Positions 8,176-15,960 of a stretch of DNA of 33,793 bases are shown here, one piece after another. The notes beneath the pieces were generated by a model. It made no database searches. It saw nothing but the letters and a program-made list of their open reading frames with translations, and was not told the DNA's origin. Position 1 is the first letter of the stretch. Every line of letters begins with the position of its first letter. Origin of the DNA: Collinsella sp. (GTDB lineage Bacteria > Actinomycetota > Coriobacteriia > Coriobacteriales > Coriobacteriaceae). The stretch spans positions 27,722 through 61,514 of the forward strand of contig DXLP01000011.1 in the NCBI GenBank assembly GCA_019414645.1, written 5' to 3'. A program made the position numbers and the translations under genes.

Positions 8176-8323
8176 AACCATGACGGTTTACTACGATGAA
8201 TCGCTCAACCACGACCGCGCAAATACCTGAAAAAATAAAACCCCAGCTAGATGGCTTGCACTTTTCAGTGAAAAGCCCGCGTGGTTGTAATCCCTCGATT
8301 CATCGTAGTAAACCGGTATGGTT
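8176..8323. repeat. 148-bp MITE-like element with 20-bp perfect inverted arms
   Basis: CGGTTTACTACGATGAATCG (8184-8203) recurs perfectly in inverse at 8296-8315. Pairing extends outward by AACCAT/ATGGTT and inward by CAACCACG (8206-8213) with CGTGGTTG (8280-8287). Near the centre is the palindrome CTTTTCAGTGAAAAG (8261-8275). There is no open frame. Both this element and the one at 7959 carry TACTACG in their arms. Confidence 0.65.
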
Positions 8324-8370
8324 GTGGTTTAGTAACATTTCCCAACACACCAAAAAGCATCGCCAAACGC

Positions 8371-8404
8371 AAAAAGCCCGACCTCCGCATAGGAGATCGG
8401 GCTT
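8371..8404 (-). terminator. terminator of argS
   Basis: AAGCCCGACCTCC and GGAGATCGGGCTT pair around GCATA. On the minus strand the stem is followed by TTTTTGCG. It lies 46 bases past the argS stop. Confidence 0.85.
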
Positions 8405-8449
8405 AGAAGGCTCAGTTGAACCAAACCAACGCAGTCAAACGACCAGCGC

Positions 8450-10303
8450 TTACATCTGCTCGGGGGCAGAAACGCCAACGAGGGTAAGCACCAGGGCGAG
8501 CGTCACGCGGACGGCGTCGCAGGCGGCCAGACGGGCGCGCGAGAGCTCGGGGTCGACGGGACGGCCCTCGCTCGGCAGAACCTGGCAGGCGGCGTAGAAG
8601 CTGTGGAAGTCGCCGGCGAGCTCCTCGGCAAAGTGCGTCAGGCGGAACGGGGCGCGATCGCGAGCGCAGCTGGCAATCAGGTCGGTGAGCTCGTTGAGCT
8701 TACGCGACAGGGCGAGCTCGGTCGGGTCGGTCAGCAGCGAGTAATCGACGTTCTCACCGATGGCCTTGGCGGCGACGGCCTTCATGCCCATCTCGTCAGC
8801 CTGCTCAGGCGTAACGTCAGCGGCGCGGCGCAGGATGGAGCACACGCGAGCGTGAGCGTACTGCACGTAGTACACCGGGTTGGAGTTGTCGCGCTTCTTG
8901 ACGGCCTCGATGTCGAAGTCGACCATCTGGTTGGAGCTCTTGGAGATGAGCGTGTAGCGAGCGGCGTCGGAGCCGACCTCGTCGACGAGTTCCTGCAGGG
9001 TCACCATGGTGCCCTTGCGCTTGGACATACGGACGGGCTTGCCGTTGCGCAGCAGGTTGACGAGCTGGCCCAGCAGAACCTCAAACTTGCCGGGATAGCC
9101 AAGAGCGTCACAGACGCAGCGGACGCGCTCGATGTAGCCGTGGTGGTCGGCGCCCCAGATGTCGATGACGTGGTCGACGCGCTGGAACTTATCCCAGTGA
9201 TAGGCAACGTCGGAGGCGAAGTAGGTGTACTCGCCATCGGACTTGATCAGGACGCGGTCCTTGTCGTCGCCCAGGTCGGTGGAGCGGAACCACAGGGCAC
9301 CGTCCTTGGTGTAGAGGTAGCCCATCTTGTCGAGCTTCTCAAAAGCGCGGTCGACGGCGGAGGTGCCGGCGGTCTCGCCCTCGGTGTCCTTCACGTACAG
9401 AGAGCGCTCGGAGAACCAACGATCAAAGTCGCAGTTAACGGCGTGGCAAAGGTCGCGCATGTTGTCGACCATCTTTACGTAGCCGCGCTCGCGGAAGCTC
9501 TCCATGCGCTCCTGCGGATCGGCGTTGACCCACTTATCGCCGTCGGTGCGCCAGAACTCGGCAGCCTCGTCAATAATGTAGTCGCCGCCGTAGGAGTCCT
9601 TGCCCAGAGTCTCGGCAAAGTTGTCCTGATACGGATGGGTCTCGGGGTGCTCGTCGTTCTCGTCGGCAACAAAGGCGTCGCGGTCGGCGATCAGAAGCTT
9701 GTGAGCCTCGTCGATATCCACGCCCTGCTTGGCGATGATGTCGGCAAGCTGCATATAGCGCGTGCTGATGGAGTTACCGAAGGTGTTCATCTGAGAGCCG
9801 TGGTCGTTGATGTAGAACTCACGCTGGATGTCGTAACCGGCGTGGTCCATCACACGGCAAAGGGAGTCGCCCAGAGCGGCCCAGCGGCCATGACCGATGT
9901 GCATGGGGCCGACGGGGTTGGCGGAGACGAACTCGACCTGAGTCTTCAGGCCGCCACCGACGTTGGACTTAGCGAAGTCCATACCCTTCTCGCGGGCCTC
10001 GCCAAAGATGGCGTTCTTGACGGCGACTGAGAGGTAGAAGTTGATGAAGCCAGGACCGGCGATCTCGACCTTCTCGATCGCGGGGTCCTCGGGCATATGG
10101 GCAACGACGGCCTCGGCGATCTTGCGCGGGGCGCAGTGAGCCAGCTTGGCGGACTTCAGGGCCATGGTGGAGGTCCACTCGCCATGAGAAGTATCAGCCG
10201 GTCGCTCGATAGCGCAATCGTCAAGTTCAAATGCGGAAAGGTCGCCGGCCTCCTGGGCCGCAGCAAGCGCAGCGCGTACCAGCTCTTCAATCTTCTCGGG
10301 CAT
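8450..10303 (-). CDS. argS: arginyl-tRNA synthetase
   Basis: A class I aminoacyl-tRNA synthetase charging tRNA-Arg, 617 residues from the ATG at 10303. A perfect AGGAGG lies 5 bases upstream, whereas an upstream in-frame start has none. It carries the N-terminal Add-1 type tRNA-recognition domain, the HIGH motif in NPVGPMHIGHGRWAALGD, the KMSKS-like VRMSKRKGTMVTL and the C-terminal all-helical DALR anticodon domain starting near YVQYAHARV. The length is normal. It is a single gene with its own terminator. The upstream region shared with the divergent CarD-like gene contains inverted repeats that may regulate either gene. Confidence 0.97.
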   Translation of the reverse strand: MPEKIEELVRAALAAAQEAGDLSAFELDDCAIERPADTSHGEWTSTMALKSAKLAHCAPRKIAEAVVAHMPEDPAIEKVEIAGPGFINFYLSVAVKNAIFGEAREKGMDFAKSNVGGGLKTQVEFVSANPVGPMHIGHGRWAALGDSLCRVMDHAGYDIQREFYINDHGSQMNTFGNSISTRYMQLADIIAKQGVDIDEAHKLLIADRDAFVADENDEHPETHPYQDNFAETLGKDSYGGDYIIDEAAEFWRTDGDKWVNADPQERMESFRERGYVKMVDNMRDLCHAVNCDFDRWFSERSLYVKDTEGETAGTSAVDRAFEKLDKMGYLYTKDGALWFRSTDLGDDKDRVLIKSDGEYTYFASDVAYHWDKFQRVDHVIDIWGADHHGYIERVRCVCDALGYPGKFEVLLGQLVNLLRNGKPVRMSKRKGTMVTLQELVDEVGSDAARYTLISKSSNQMVDFDIEAVKKRDNSNPVYYVQYAHARVCSILRRAADVTPEQADEMGMKAVAAKAIGENVDYSLLTDPTELALSRKLNELTDLIASCARDRAPFRLTHFAEELAGDFHSFYAACQVLPSEGRPVDPELSRARLAACDAVRVTLALVLTLVGVSAPEQM

Positions 10304-10645
10304 AGATCCTCCTTGTGTTAAAGCCCCCGAGCTCTTGATCACTCGTAGGGCAAAAGCCAGAGTTTGTAGCACTCTATCACAAGCGGTAACTACTGTCGCA
10401 GGGTAAAGCTAATAGATATTGCATATGCACAAAAATGACTACCGCTTGTATGGAGTCACTCAAAGATGCCGGTCTGCCTGCAGATTATGCAGGCGTTGAA
10501 AATGCATAAAGGTGTGAATGAGCTGCGTCTGTTATCGAATACTCTTACCTATCGGAGTTGTGTGCTTTTCCTGCATAAAGTGATGGTTTGCGCACGTCAG
10601 CGTGGTATTCTTAACATACGTAAATTCGTATAAGTTGGAGGTAGC
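10304..10645. promoter_or_regulatory. divergent control region of argS and the CarD-like gene
   Basis: This 342-base gap contains an inverted repeat ACAAGCGGTA (10379-10388) / TACCGCTTGT (10440-10449). Between its arms is the palindrome TGCATATGCA (10420-10429). There is also a hairpin GCCTGCA-gatta-TGCAGGC (10476-10494) and further TGCATAAA/TGCATAAAG motifs at 10503 and 10572. The repeated TGCATA cores suggest a DNA-binding regulator, but none can be named with confidence. Two tiny open frames (ATG at 10425 and 10502) lack ribosome sites. Confidence 0.35.
10588..10617 (+). promoter_or_regulatory. promoter of the CarD-like gene
   Basis: TTGCGC (10588-10593), an 18-base spacer and TAACAT (10612-10617) lie 28 bases before the ATG. 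The match is moderate and assigned by pattern alone. Confidence 0.35.
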
Positions 10646-11131
10646 ATGTTCTCAATCGGTCAACACGTCATTCATCCGGGTCAGGGAGTCTGCACCGTCG
10701 TCGGCTTTAGGGACGACACACCGCAGCCCATGTTGTTGCTCGAGACCAAACAGGGACATGCGCAGACGATTCTCATGTACCCCGTGGCGCAGGCCGACCG
10801 TCTGCATGCCGCTATCTCCCAGCAAGATGCCGAGCACCTGCTGAGCCACTACGATGAGCTGGAGTGCGACACCTTTACCGAGCGCAATAGCTCGCTCGAG
10901 GAGACGCACTTTAAGCAGCAGCTCAAGCTGGGCGCGCCCGAGACGGTTCGCGTGGCAAAAACCATGATGCACCGTATTCGCCAGGCCGAGGAAGCAGATA
11001 AAAAGCCCAGCTCCTACTACATGCGCGTACTCAAGGAAGCCAAGCGCCGCTCCATCGAGGAGTTCGCCGTGGCCCTGGGCGTCACCGAAGAGGCCGCCGA
11101 AGCCCGCCTAGCCCAAGCCGCCCTCAACTAA
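10646..11131 (+). CDS. CarD/CdnL-family transcriptional regulator
   Basis: A 161-residue protein. It begins with the CarD/TRCF-type RNA-polymerase-interacting domain (FSIGQHVIHPGQGVCTVVGF, residues 2-21). A helical C-terminal half follows, with YYMRVLKEAKRRSIEEFAVAL-like helices typical of CdnL. In Actinobacteria, CarD binds the RNA polymerase beta subunit and stabilises open complexes, notably at ribosomal RNA promoters. Here that role is inferred from family. GGAGG lies before the ATG. The gene ends in a copy of the AACCACCAC repeat that acts as terminator. The neighbours give no additional functional clue. Confidence 0.85.
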   Translation: MFSIGQHVIHPGQGVCTVVGFRDDTPQPMLLLETKQGHAQTILMYPVAQADRLHAAISQQDAEHLLSHYDELECDTFTERNSSLEETHFKQQLKLGAPETVRVAKTMMHRIRQAEEADKKPSSYYMRVLKEAKRRSIEEFAVALGVTEEAAEARLAQAALN

Positions 11132-11143
11132 CCCGCCCACGCC

Positions 11144-11186
11144 AAAACCACCACAAAGGGGACAGGCACCTTTGTGGTGGTTTTTT
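11144..11186 (+). repeat. AACCACCAC hairpin repeat, copy A (terminator of CarD-like gene)
   Basis: The stem AACCACCACAAAGG / CCTTTGTGGTGGTT has loop GGACAGGCA and is followed by a run of Ts. It starts 13 bases after the stop codon. It is one of six copies in this window and would act as a rho-independent terminator on the plus strand. Confidence 0.9.
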
Positions 11187-11247
11187 CGCTCTAGTCGTTC
11201 TAGTAGTATTCATTCTTAGCGATACCTACGAACACAAGGAGTCTTTT

Positions 11248-11847
11248 ATGGCAGAGCTGCTTTCCGCCGGAATCACCCGCGACCGTGCGTTCGAATTGCT
11301 CAACGAGCACAACAAAGACCCGTTCCACATCACCCACGGCGAAACGGTCGAGGGCACCATGCGCTACTTTGCGCGCGAGTTCGACCCCGAGAACGAGGAG
11401 TTTTGGGGCATCGTCGGCCTGCTACACGACCTGGATTGGGAGGAACATGAGGACGACCCCATGAACCACACTATCTATGCGGCCGAGATTCTTGAGGGCG
11501 AGGGCGCATCGCCTGAGCTCATCCGCGCCATCCAGACGCACACGTCCGATTTCAACTCTTCGCTGCCCAAGCCCGAGCTGCAGATGGAAAAGATCCTGTT
11601 TGCCTGCGACGAGCTCACCGGCCTGATCGGTGCTGCCGTGATCATGCGTCCGAGCAAAAGCGTCATGGACTTTACGACTAAGTCGCTCAAGAAAAAGTTC
11701 AAGGACAAGCGCTTTGCCGCCGGCTGCTCGCGCGACGTGATTTCACAGGGCGCCGAGATGCTGGGCTGGGAGCTCCCCGAGCTCTTCGACCGCACCATCG
11801 CAGCAATGCAGTCCTTCGCCCCCGACCGCGATACCTTCCAGGCCTAA
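11248..11847 (+). CDS. HD-domain protein (putative metal-dependent phosphohydrolase)
   Basis: A 199-residue soluble protein with HD-superfamily metal ligands: His30 (ITHGETV), His60-Asp61 (GLLHDLDWE), His74 (NHTIYAAEIL) and His98 (IQTHTSD). HD proteins hydrolyse phosphate esters, including nucleotides, but the substrate here is unknown. The pattern resembles short stand-alone HDIG-type proteins. AAGGAG is placed 7 bases before the ATG. It is followed 17 bases after the stop by repeat copy B, which should terminate it. No operon partner is visible. Confidence 0.8.
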   Translation: MAELLSAGITRDRAFELLNEHNKDPFHITHGETVEGTMRYFAREFDPENEEFWGIVGLLHDLDWEEHEDDPMNHTIYAAEILEGEGASPELIRAIQTHTSDFNSSLPKPELQMEKILFACDELTGLIGAAVIMRPSKSVMDFTTKSLKKKFKDKRFAAGCSRDVISQGAEMLGWELPELFDRTIAAMQSFAPDRDTFQA

Positions 11848-11864
11848 CCGCCCACGCCACCTAT

Positions 11865-11912
11865 AACCACCACAAAGGGGACAGGCACCTTTGTGGTGGT
11901 TTTTCGTTTGCG
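11865..11912 (+). repeat. AACCACCAC hairpin repeat, copy B (3' flank of RAYT)
   Basis: This is the same 14-bp stem, with loop GGACAGGCA on the plus strand. It continues into TTTTTCGTTTGCGA, a tail shared with copy C. It lies between the convergent HD gene and the RAYT gene, 12 bases from the RAYT stop, and has a T-tract only on the plus side. Confidence 0.9.
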
Positions 11913-11924
11913 ACAGGAGGGAGA

Positions 11925-12683
11925 CTAGCCCGCTTTGCGGATCGACCACTCACCCACGCCCGTCAAGCGCTGGATCTGGCGGATGGAAAGGCCCGCACCT
12001 CGCATTGCGGCAAGCACCTCGTTGCGTTTAGTCTTGTTGAGGGATTTGACATCGGAGAGCCCACTCAAGCCGAATGAGCGGACCAGCGCCGTCCCTACAT
12101 CTAAGGCCTCATCTTCATCGATACGTCCACCCGATGGCGGACGAATGACTGTCCCATTCGATGCATCCATAAAGGCCTTATAGTCGCGCACACGGGGAAA
12201 GGCAAGACGAACGAGCGCCAAATCGACCGTTGCGATTTTTGGATCGCGTTCAACATAATCTAGGTGGCTGCTCCATCGATACGCGCCGTATGGACAAACC
12301 CCGGCCTTTTGCGGATTGAAATGAACATATCGAATAGCGTCGAGAAGGTATTCCTCACTCGAAATAGGGGCGCTTGAAAACCTATCCTGAAAAACATGGC
12401 CAACATGTCCGTGGCGACGGTTATACCAAGTTGCGTAGCAAGACATGACAAGATGCATGGCATCGCTCACGTTGTCGCCAGGATCGCTCATGACAAGATG
12501 AACGTGGTTGCCCATCAGGCACCAAGCAATTAATGTAATGTTGAATCTCGTTATCGAGGTCCGGACAAGCGACAGTAGCCGCCTTCTGTCCTTATCATCT
12601 TCAAACAGAAGCTGCTTGCCGTTGCCTCTCATCGTAATGTGATACAGGCCAATCTGTGATTTCTGCCGCGGTTTTCTCGACAT
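11925..12683 (-). mobile_element. REP-associated tyrosine transposase (RAYT, Y1/IS200-like)
   Basis: A 252-residue single-domain HUH transposase of the REP-associated tyrosine transposase group, which nicks and joins single-stranded hairpin DNA. The ATG at 12683 is chosen because AAGGAG lies 6 bases upstream. The HUH pair is His60/His62 in GNHVHLVM. The catalytic tyrosine is Tyr83 or Tyr87 in CYATWYNRRHGHVGHVFQDR, and YHITMRGNGKQ (14-24) is the usual N-terminal strand. A C-terminal helix-turn-helix (SIRQIQRLTGVGEWSIRKA) is typical of RAYTs and absent from most IS200 transposases. Copies B and C of the window's hairpin repeat flank it with oppositely oriented loops, as in known RAYT/REP loci. 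The reading frame is intact, so the gene may be active. Confidence 0.85.
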
Positions 12684-12843
12684 GGGCATCTCCTTGCTCT
12701 CATGCCAAAAATAACCCCGAGCCGCACGCAAAGCGGCGAGAATCTACTCGCCGATTAAACCGTCCACCTGCCGAAATGTTAGCTATTGCATGGCGGAAAT
12801 ATGCTTAGATACCGTTAGACAACGAACGAGCGACCAACAAGCC
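12684..12843 (-). promoter_or_regulatory. RAYT upstream region with hairpin
   Basis: This stretch lies between the RAYT start and copy C. It contains a perfect hairpin CGGCGAG-aatcta-CTCGCCG (12734-12753), which would sit in the RAYT leader RNA and could limit expression. No convincing promoter boxes were seen. Confidence 0.35.
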
Positions 12844-12892
12844 AAAACCACCACGAAGGTGCCTGTCCCCTTTGTGGTGGTTTTTCGTTTGC
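12844..12892 (-). repeat. AACCACCAC hairpin repeat, copy C (5' flank of RAYT, terminator of proA)
   Basis: The arms AACCACCACGAAGG and CCTTTGTGGTGGTT pair with one G-T wobble. The loop is TGCCTGTCC on the plus strand, the reverse of copy B. The tail TTTTTCGTTTGCGA is in the same orientation as in B. On the minus strand it follows the proA stop and ends in TTTT, so it probably terminates proA. Confidence 0.9.
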
Positions 12893-12899
12893 GAGGGGT

Positions 12900-14186
12900 T
12901 TAGGGGCGGACCTGGCCGGTGCCGCGGAGCTTGTATTTGTAGGTGGTGAGGGCCTCGGCGGCAAAGGGGCCGCGGGCGTGGAGCTTTTGGGTTGAGATGC
13001 CGATCTCGGCACCCAGGCCAAACTCGCCGCCGTCAGTGAAGCGCGTGCTGGCGTTGGCGTACACGGCCGAGGCATCGACCGCATCCAGGAAGCGCTCACA
13101 GGCATCCGTGTCCTCGGCGATGATGGCCTCGGAATGCATGGTGCCGTAGCGGTTGATGTGCGCGATGGCCTCGTCCTCGTTCGCCACGACCTTCACGCTC
13201 ATCTCGAGCGCCAGATACTCGCGGCCCCAGTCTTCCTCGGTCGCGGCAACGTAGTCGTCGCCCTCGGCAAGACCGGCGTCGGCGCACGCGGCGCACGTGG
13301 CCTCGTCGCCGTGAATGAGCACGCCATGGTCATGCAGCACGGCAACGACCGCGGGCAAGAACGTATCGGCCACAGCACGGTCGACCAGCAGTGACTCAGC
13401 GGCATTGCACACGCCCACGCGCTGGGTCTTGGCATTGACGATAATGTTGAGTGCCTTGTCAAAGTCGGCGGATTCATGCACGTAGATGTGGCAGTTACCC
13501 GTACCCGTCTCGATCACCGGCACAAGCGACTCGCGCACGCAGCGCTGAATCAGGCCCGCGCCGCCACGTGGAATGAGCACATCGACAATGCCACGAAGCT
13601 TCATGAGCTCGCCGGTTGCCTCGCGGTCGGTAGACTCGATCATCGAGACGGCCTCGCGCGGGAAGCCCTGGGCCTCAAGCGCATCGGCCAGCAGTTCGGC
13701 AATCATGGCGCACGAGTGATAGGCCAGCGAACCGCCGCGCAGAATGCAGGCATTGCCGGTGCGGATGCAGATGCCCGTGGCATCGGCCGTCACGTTGGGA
13801 CGCGCCTCATACACCATGGCGACCAGACCCAGTGGCACACTCACGCGGGTCAGGTCCACACCACTTGCAAGCACGCGGTGGTCGAGCACGCGGCCGACAG
13901 GATCGGGCAGCTCAGCGAGCTTCTCCAGGCCGGCGGCCATACTCTCGACGCGCTCGGGCGTCAGTAGTAAGCGATCGAGCAGGCCAGCCGAGCTGCCTGC
14001 ATCACGCGCGACGGACATATCGAGCTCGTTGGCGGCAACGATGGAATCGACGCCGTCGCGCAGCGCCGCGGCCATGGCGCGCACGGCCTCCTGGCGCTGG
14101 ACATCGCTCACCGTGGCAAGCGCGCCCGAAGCGGCCTTGGCCTCAACGGCAAGATCGTGAACGTAGGTGGCTATATCGACCGACAT
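12900..14186 (-). CDS. proA: glutamate-5-semialdehyde dehydrogenase (gamma-glutamyl phosphate reductase)
   Basis: The second enzyme of proline synthesis, reducing gamma-glutamyl phosphate with NADPH to glutamate semialdehyde. It has 428 residues, the usual size. The aldehyde-dehydrogenase-fold landmarks are EARPNVTADA (127-136), ILRGGSLAYHS (148-158) and the catalytic cysteine Cys260 in AKTQRVGVCNAAES. GAAAGGG precedes the ATG. The partner kinase proB lies 1.9 kb upstream on the same strand, but a peptidase gene on the opposite strand separates them, so they are transcribed apart. Confidence 0.97.
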   Translation of the reverse strand: MSVDIATYVHDLAVEAKAASGALATVSDVQRQEAVRAMAAALRDGVDSIVAANELDMSVARDAGSSAGLLDRLLLTPERVESMAAGLEKLAELPDPVGRVLDHRVLASGVDLTRVSVPLGLVAMVYEARPNVTADATGICIRTGNACILRGGSLAYHSCAMIAELLADALEAQGFPREAVSMIESTDREATGELMKLRGIVDVLIPRGGAGLIQRCVRESLVPVIETGTGNCHIYVHESADFDKALNIIVNAKTQRVGVCNAAESLLVDRAVADTFLPAVVAVLHDHGVLIHGDEATCAACADAGLAEGDDYVAATEEDWGREYLALEMSVKVVANEDEAIAHINRYGTMHSEAIIAEDTDACERFLDAVDASAVYANASTRFTDGGEFGLGAEIGISTQKLHARGPFAAEALTTYKYKLRGTGQVRP

Positions 14187-14230
14187 GAACGGCCCTTTCT
14201 CTTAGATGTTTGTCAACCATGGTAGCCGAT

Positions 14231-14261
14231 TTGCACGCATCCTCGCAGACGGCGGTAGAAT
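14231..14261 (+). promoter_or_regulatory. promoter of the S33 peptidase gene
   Basis: TTGCAC (14231-14236), a 19-base spacer and TAGAAT (14256-14261) would start a transcript near 14268. That lies after the first in-frame ATG at 14210 but before the one at 14300, supporting the later start. Confidence 0.4.
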
Positions 14262-14299
14262 TGGTCAACCCGAAACACCGCAACGAATGGAAGCATCAC

Positions 14300-15718
14300 A
14301 TGGCCCTCATCACTTCGTACCACGTCCCCGGTCTCTATGTCGAGGACCACAGCATCGACGTCCCCCTCGACTGGCGCGGCCTGGAGCCCATGCTTTTGGC
14401 CGTCGGCAGCACCATGCGCCGCGGCGCCATGCCGGCGCCCATCGCCGGTGCGCCCGAGAGCATCAAGCTCTTCTACCGCGTGATTTGCGCGCCCGACCGC
14501 ATTAACGACGACTTGCCGCTCCTCCTCTTTTTGCAGGGCGGCCCCGGCGGCGAAAGCCCGCGTCCGCTGTCGCCCACAAGCGATGGCTGGATCGAGGAGG
14601 CCGTCAAGCATTTCCGCGTCGTGCTGCCCGACCAGCGCGGTACCGGGCGCAGCAGCTGCGTAGACGGGCGTACGATCGCGGCTCTGGGCGATCGCGCCGA
14701 GGCAGCAGGAGCCGATGCGGCCCGCTCGCAGGCAGACTTCCTCAAACGCCACCTCGCCAGCTCCATCGTGCGCGATTTTGAGTACCTGCGCCTGGTGGGC
14801 TTTGCCGGCAAGCCCTGGGTCACACTGGGGCAGAGCTACGGCGGCTTTTTGACATTGAGCTATCTGTCGCTCTTCCCCGAGGGCGTGGCGGCAAGCTTTA
14901 CCTGCGGCGGTATTCCACACGTGCCGGCGAGCGCCAGCGAGGTCTACGCGCACACGTTCCCGCGCATGGCAGTCAAAACGCAGCAGTACTACGACCGCTA
15001 CCCCGCCGACGTCGAGCGCGTGGCGGCGCTGGCCGATGCGATCGAGGAGCAAAAGCCCGTGCTACCCGACGGCTCGCCGATGACGGTCGAGCGCCTGCAG
15101 CTCATGGGCAGCGACTTTGGCATGAAGCCGAGCTTCGAGCGCATGCACTGGATTATCGACCATGCTTTTGTTGACGGAGACGGCACGCTGAGCTGCGGTT
15201 CCTCGGTATCCGACAGCTTTTTGATGCGCGCCTTCGAGCGCACCAACACGCGCACAAACCCGCTGTACTGGACGCTGCAGGAGTTCATCTACGCCGACGG
15301 CGACACCATGCCCATTCGCTGGGCCGCGGCAGAGGAGAAGGCCCATCGCGCCGAGTTCGACAAGCTCGCGCGCCCGCTCATGTTTACCGGTGAGGCTATG
15401 TTCCCGTGGATGTTTGAGCAGATGCCCGAGCTCAAGCCCTTCAAGCCCGCCATGGATCTGCTGATGGAAGACACCAGCTGGGACAAGATCTACGACCCGC
15501 AGCGCCTGGCCTGCAACGAAGTACCACTCCAGGCTGCGGTGTACTTCGACGACATGTACGTCGATTCGGGCCTGCAGCTCGACACGCTAAGCCGCATTGG
15601 CAACTCACATGCCTGGGTGACGAACGAGTTTGAGCACGATGGCCTTCACGGCAGCATGGTGTTCGAGCACCTCTTCGACGAAGCCCTCAACCGCGGAGAC
15701 CTGCGTCAGATCTTCTAG
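14300..15718 (+). CDS. alpha/beta hydrolase, proline iminopeptidase-like (S33)
   Basis: A 472-residue alpha/beta hydrolase of the S33 peptidase group, whose characterised members remove N-terminal proline from peptides. The oxyanion motif is QGGPGG (79-84). DQRGTGRS (111-118) is the family hallmark, and the nucleophile elbow GQSYGG (177-182) gives Ser179. The likely catalytic histidine is in EHDGLHGS near the C-terminus. No signal peptide is visible, so it should be cytoplasmic. The ATG at 14300 has GGAAG 6 bases upstream. The earlier in-frame ATG at 14210 would precede the predicted promoter. It lies between proA and proB on the opposite strand, consistent with, but not proof of, a role in proline supply. 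Confidence 0.85.
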   Translation: MALITSYHVPGLYVEDHSIDVPLDWRGLEPMLLAVGSTMRRGAMPAPIAGAPESIKLFYRVICAPDRINDDLPLLLFLQGGPGGESPRPLSPTSDGWIEEAVKHFRVVLPDQRGTGRSSCVDGRTIAALGDRAEAAGADAARSQADFLKRHLASSIVRDFEYLRLVGFAGKPWVTLGQSYGGFLTLSYLSLFPEGVAASFTCGGIPHVPASASEVYAHTFPRMAVKTQQYYDRYPADVERVAALADAIEEQKPVLPDGSPMTVERLQLMGSDFGMKPSFERMHWIIDHAFVDGDGTLSCGSSVSDSFLMRAFERTNTRTNPLYWTLQEFIYADGDTMPIRWAAAEEKAHRAEFDKLARPLMFTGEAMFPWMFEQMPELKPFKPAMDLLMEDTSWDKIYDPQRLACNEVPLQAAVYFDDMYVDSGLQLDTLSRIGNSHAWVTNEFEHDGLHGSMVFEHLFDEALNRGDLRQIF

Positions 15719-15778
15719 CAAAGGAGTGTCCCCACCTGCCGGCACAAAAGGAACGTCCCCAACTGCCGGCAGTGGGAC
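15719..15778. repeat. AAGGAGTGTCCCC repeat with ACTGCCGGCAGT palindrome
   Basis: AAAGGAGTGTCCCC and GGAACGTCCCC are each followed by a TGCCGGC block. The second block forms the perfect palindrome ACTGCCGGCAGT inside GTCCC...GGGAC. The same order of motifs appears at 28694-28743 (AAGGAGTGTCCCC, TGCCGG, AAGGAACGTCCC, TGCCG). Confidence 0.65.
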
Positions 15779-15793
15779 CCAGTTGCCTCAACG

Positions 15794-15860
15794 AGTTGCG
15801 GTGGAATAGGGACTGTTAAAGGCTTTAAAGCCGCCAAGCCATCCCTATTTCACCGCAACT
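15794..15860. repeat. GCGGTGAAATAG inverted repeat, copy 2 (complete)
   Basis: AGTTGCGGTGGAATAGGGA (15794-15812) pairs with TCCCTATTTCACCGCAACT (15842-15860), with wobble only. An inner hairpin GGCTTTAAAGCC lies at 15821-15832. It is the best-preserved copy of the family seen at 7791 and 33395. Confidence 0.75.
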
Positions 15861-15960
15861 TACGATATGCCGGCGTTACGGCCATCGCAGGTAGAAGGCG
15901 GAAAGCGAAAACGCCCCTAAGCGAGTGGCTTTAAGCCGCAGGTCGAAGAAAAGAAGCGAG

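Larger units (their letters stand above)
7537..8449. other. long repeat-rich intergenic region between rho and argS
   Basis: These 913 bases hold no credible gene. Instead they carry at least five repeat structures: a GGGGACG-type element (7714-7775), a GCGGTGAAATAG inverted repeat (7791-7860), a 129-bp element with 14-bp terminal arms (7959-8087), a TGATCC repeat (8136-8170) and a 148-bp element with 20-bp perfect arms (8176-8323). The argS terminator lies at the right end and the rho promoter must lie at the left. Confidence 0.75.

Noticed and set aside
7909..8181. 90-residue minus-strand frame in the rho-argS gap
   Set aside because: It runs across the 129-bp inverted-repeat element and a TGATCC repeat and has no ribosome site, so the repeats create the frame.
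10425..10634. Two small frames both starting Met-His-Lys upstream of the CarD-like gene
   Set aside because: Neither has a ribosome site. The shared start arises from the repeated ATGCA-AAA motif, not from a gene duplication.
14210..14299. Earlier start of the S33 hydrolase adding 30 residues
   Set aside because: No ribosome site, and it would lie upstream of the best promoter match. The later ATG opens directly into conserved sequence.
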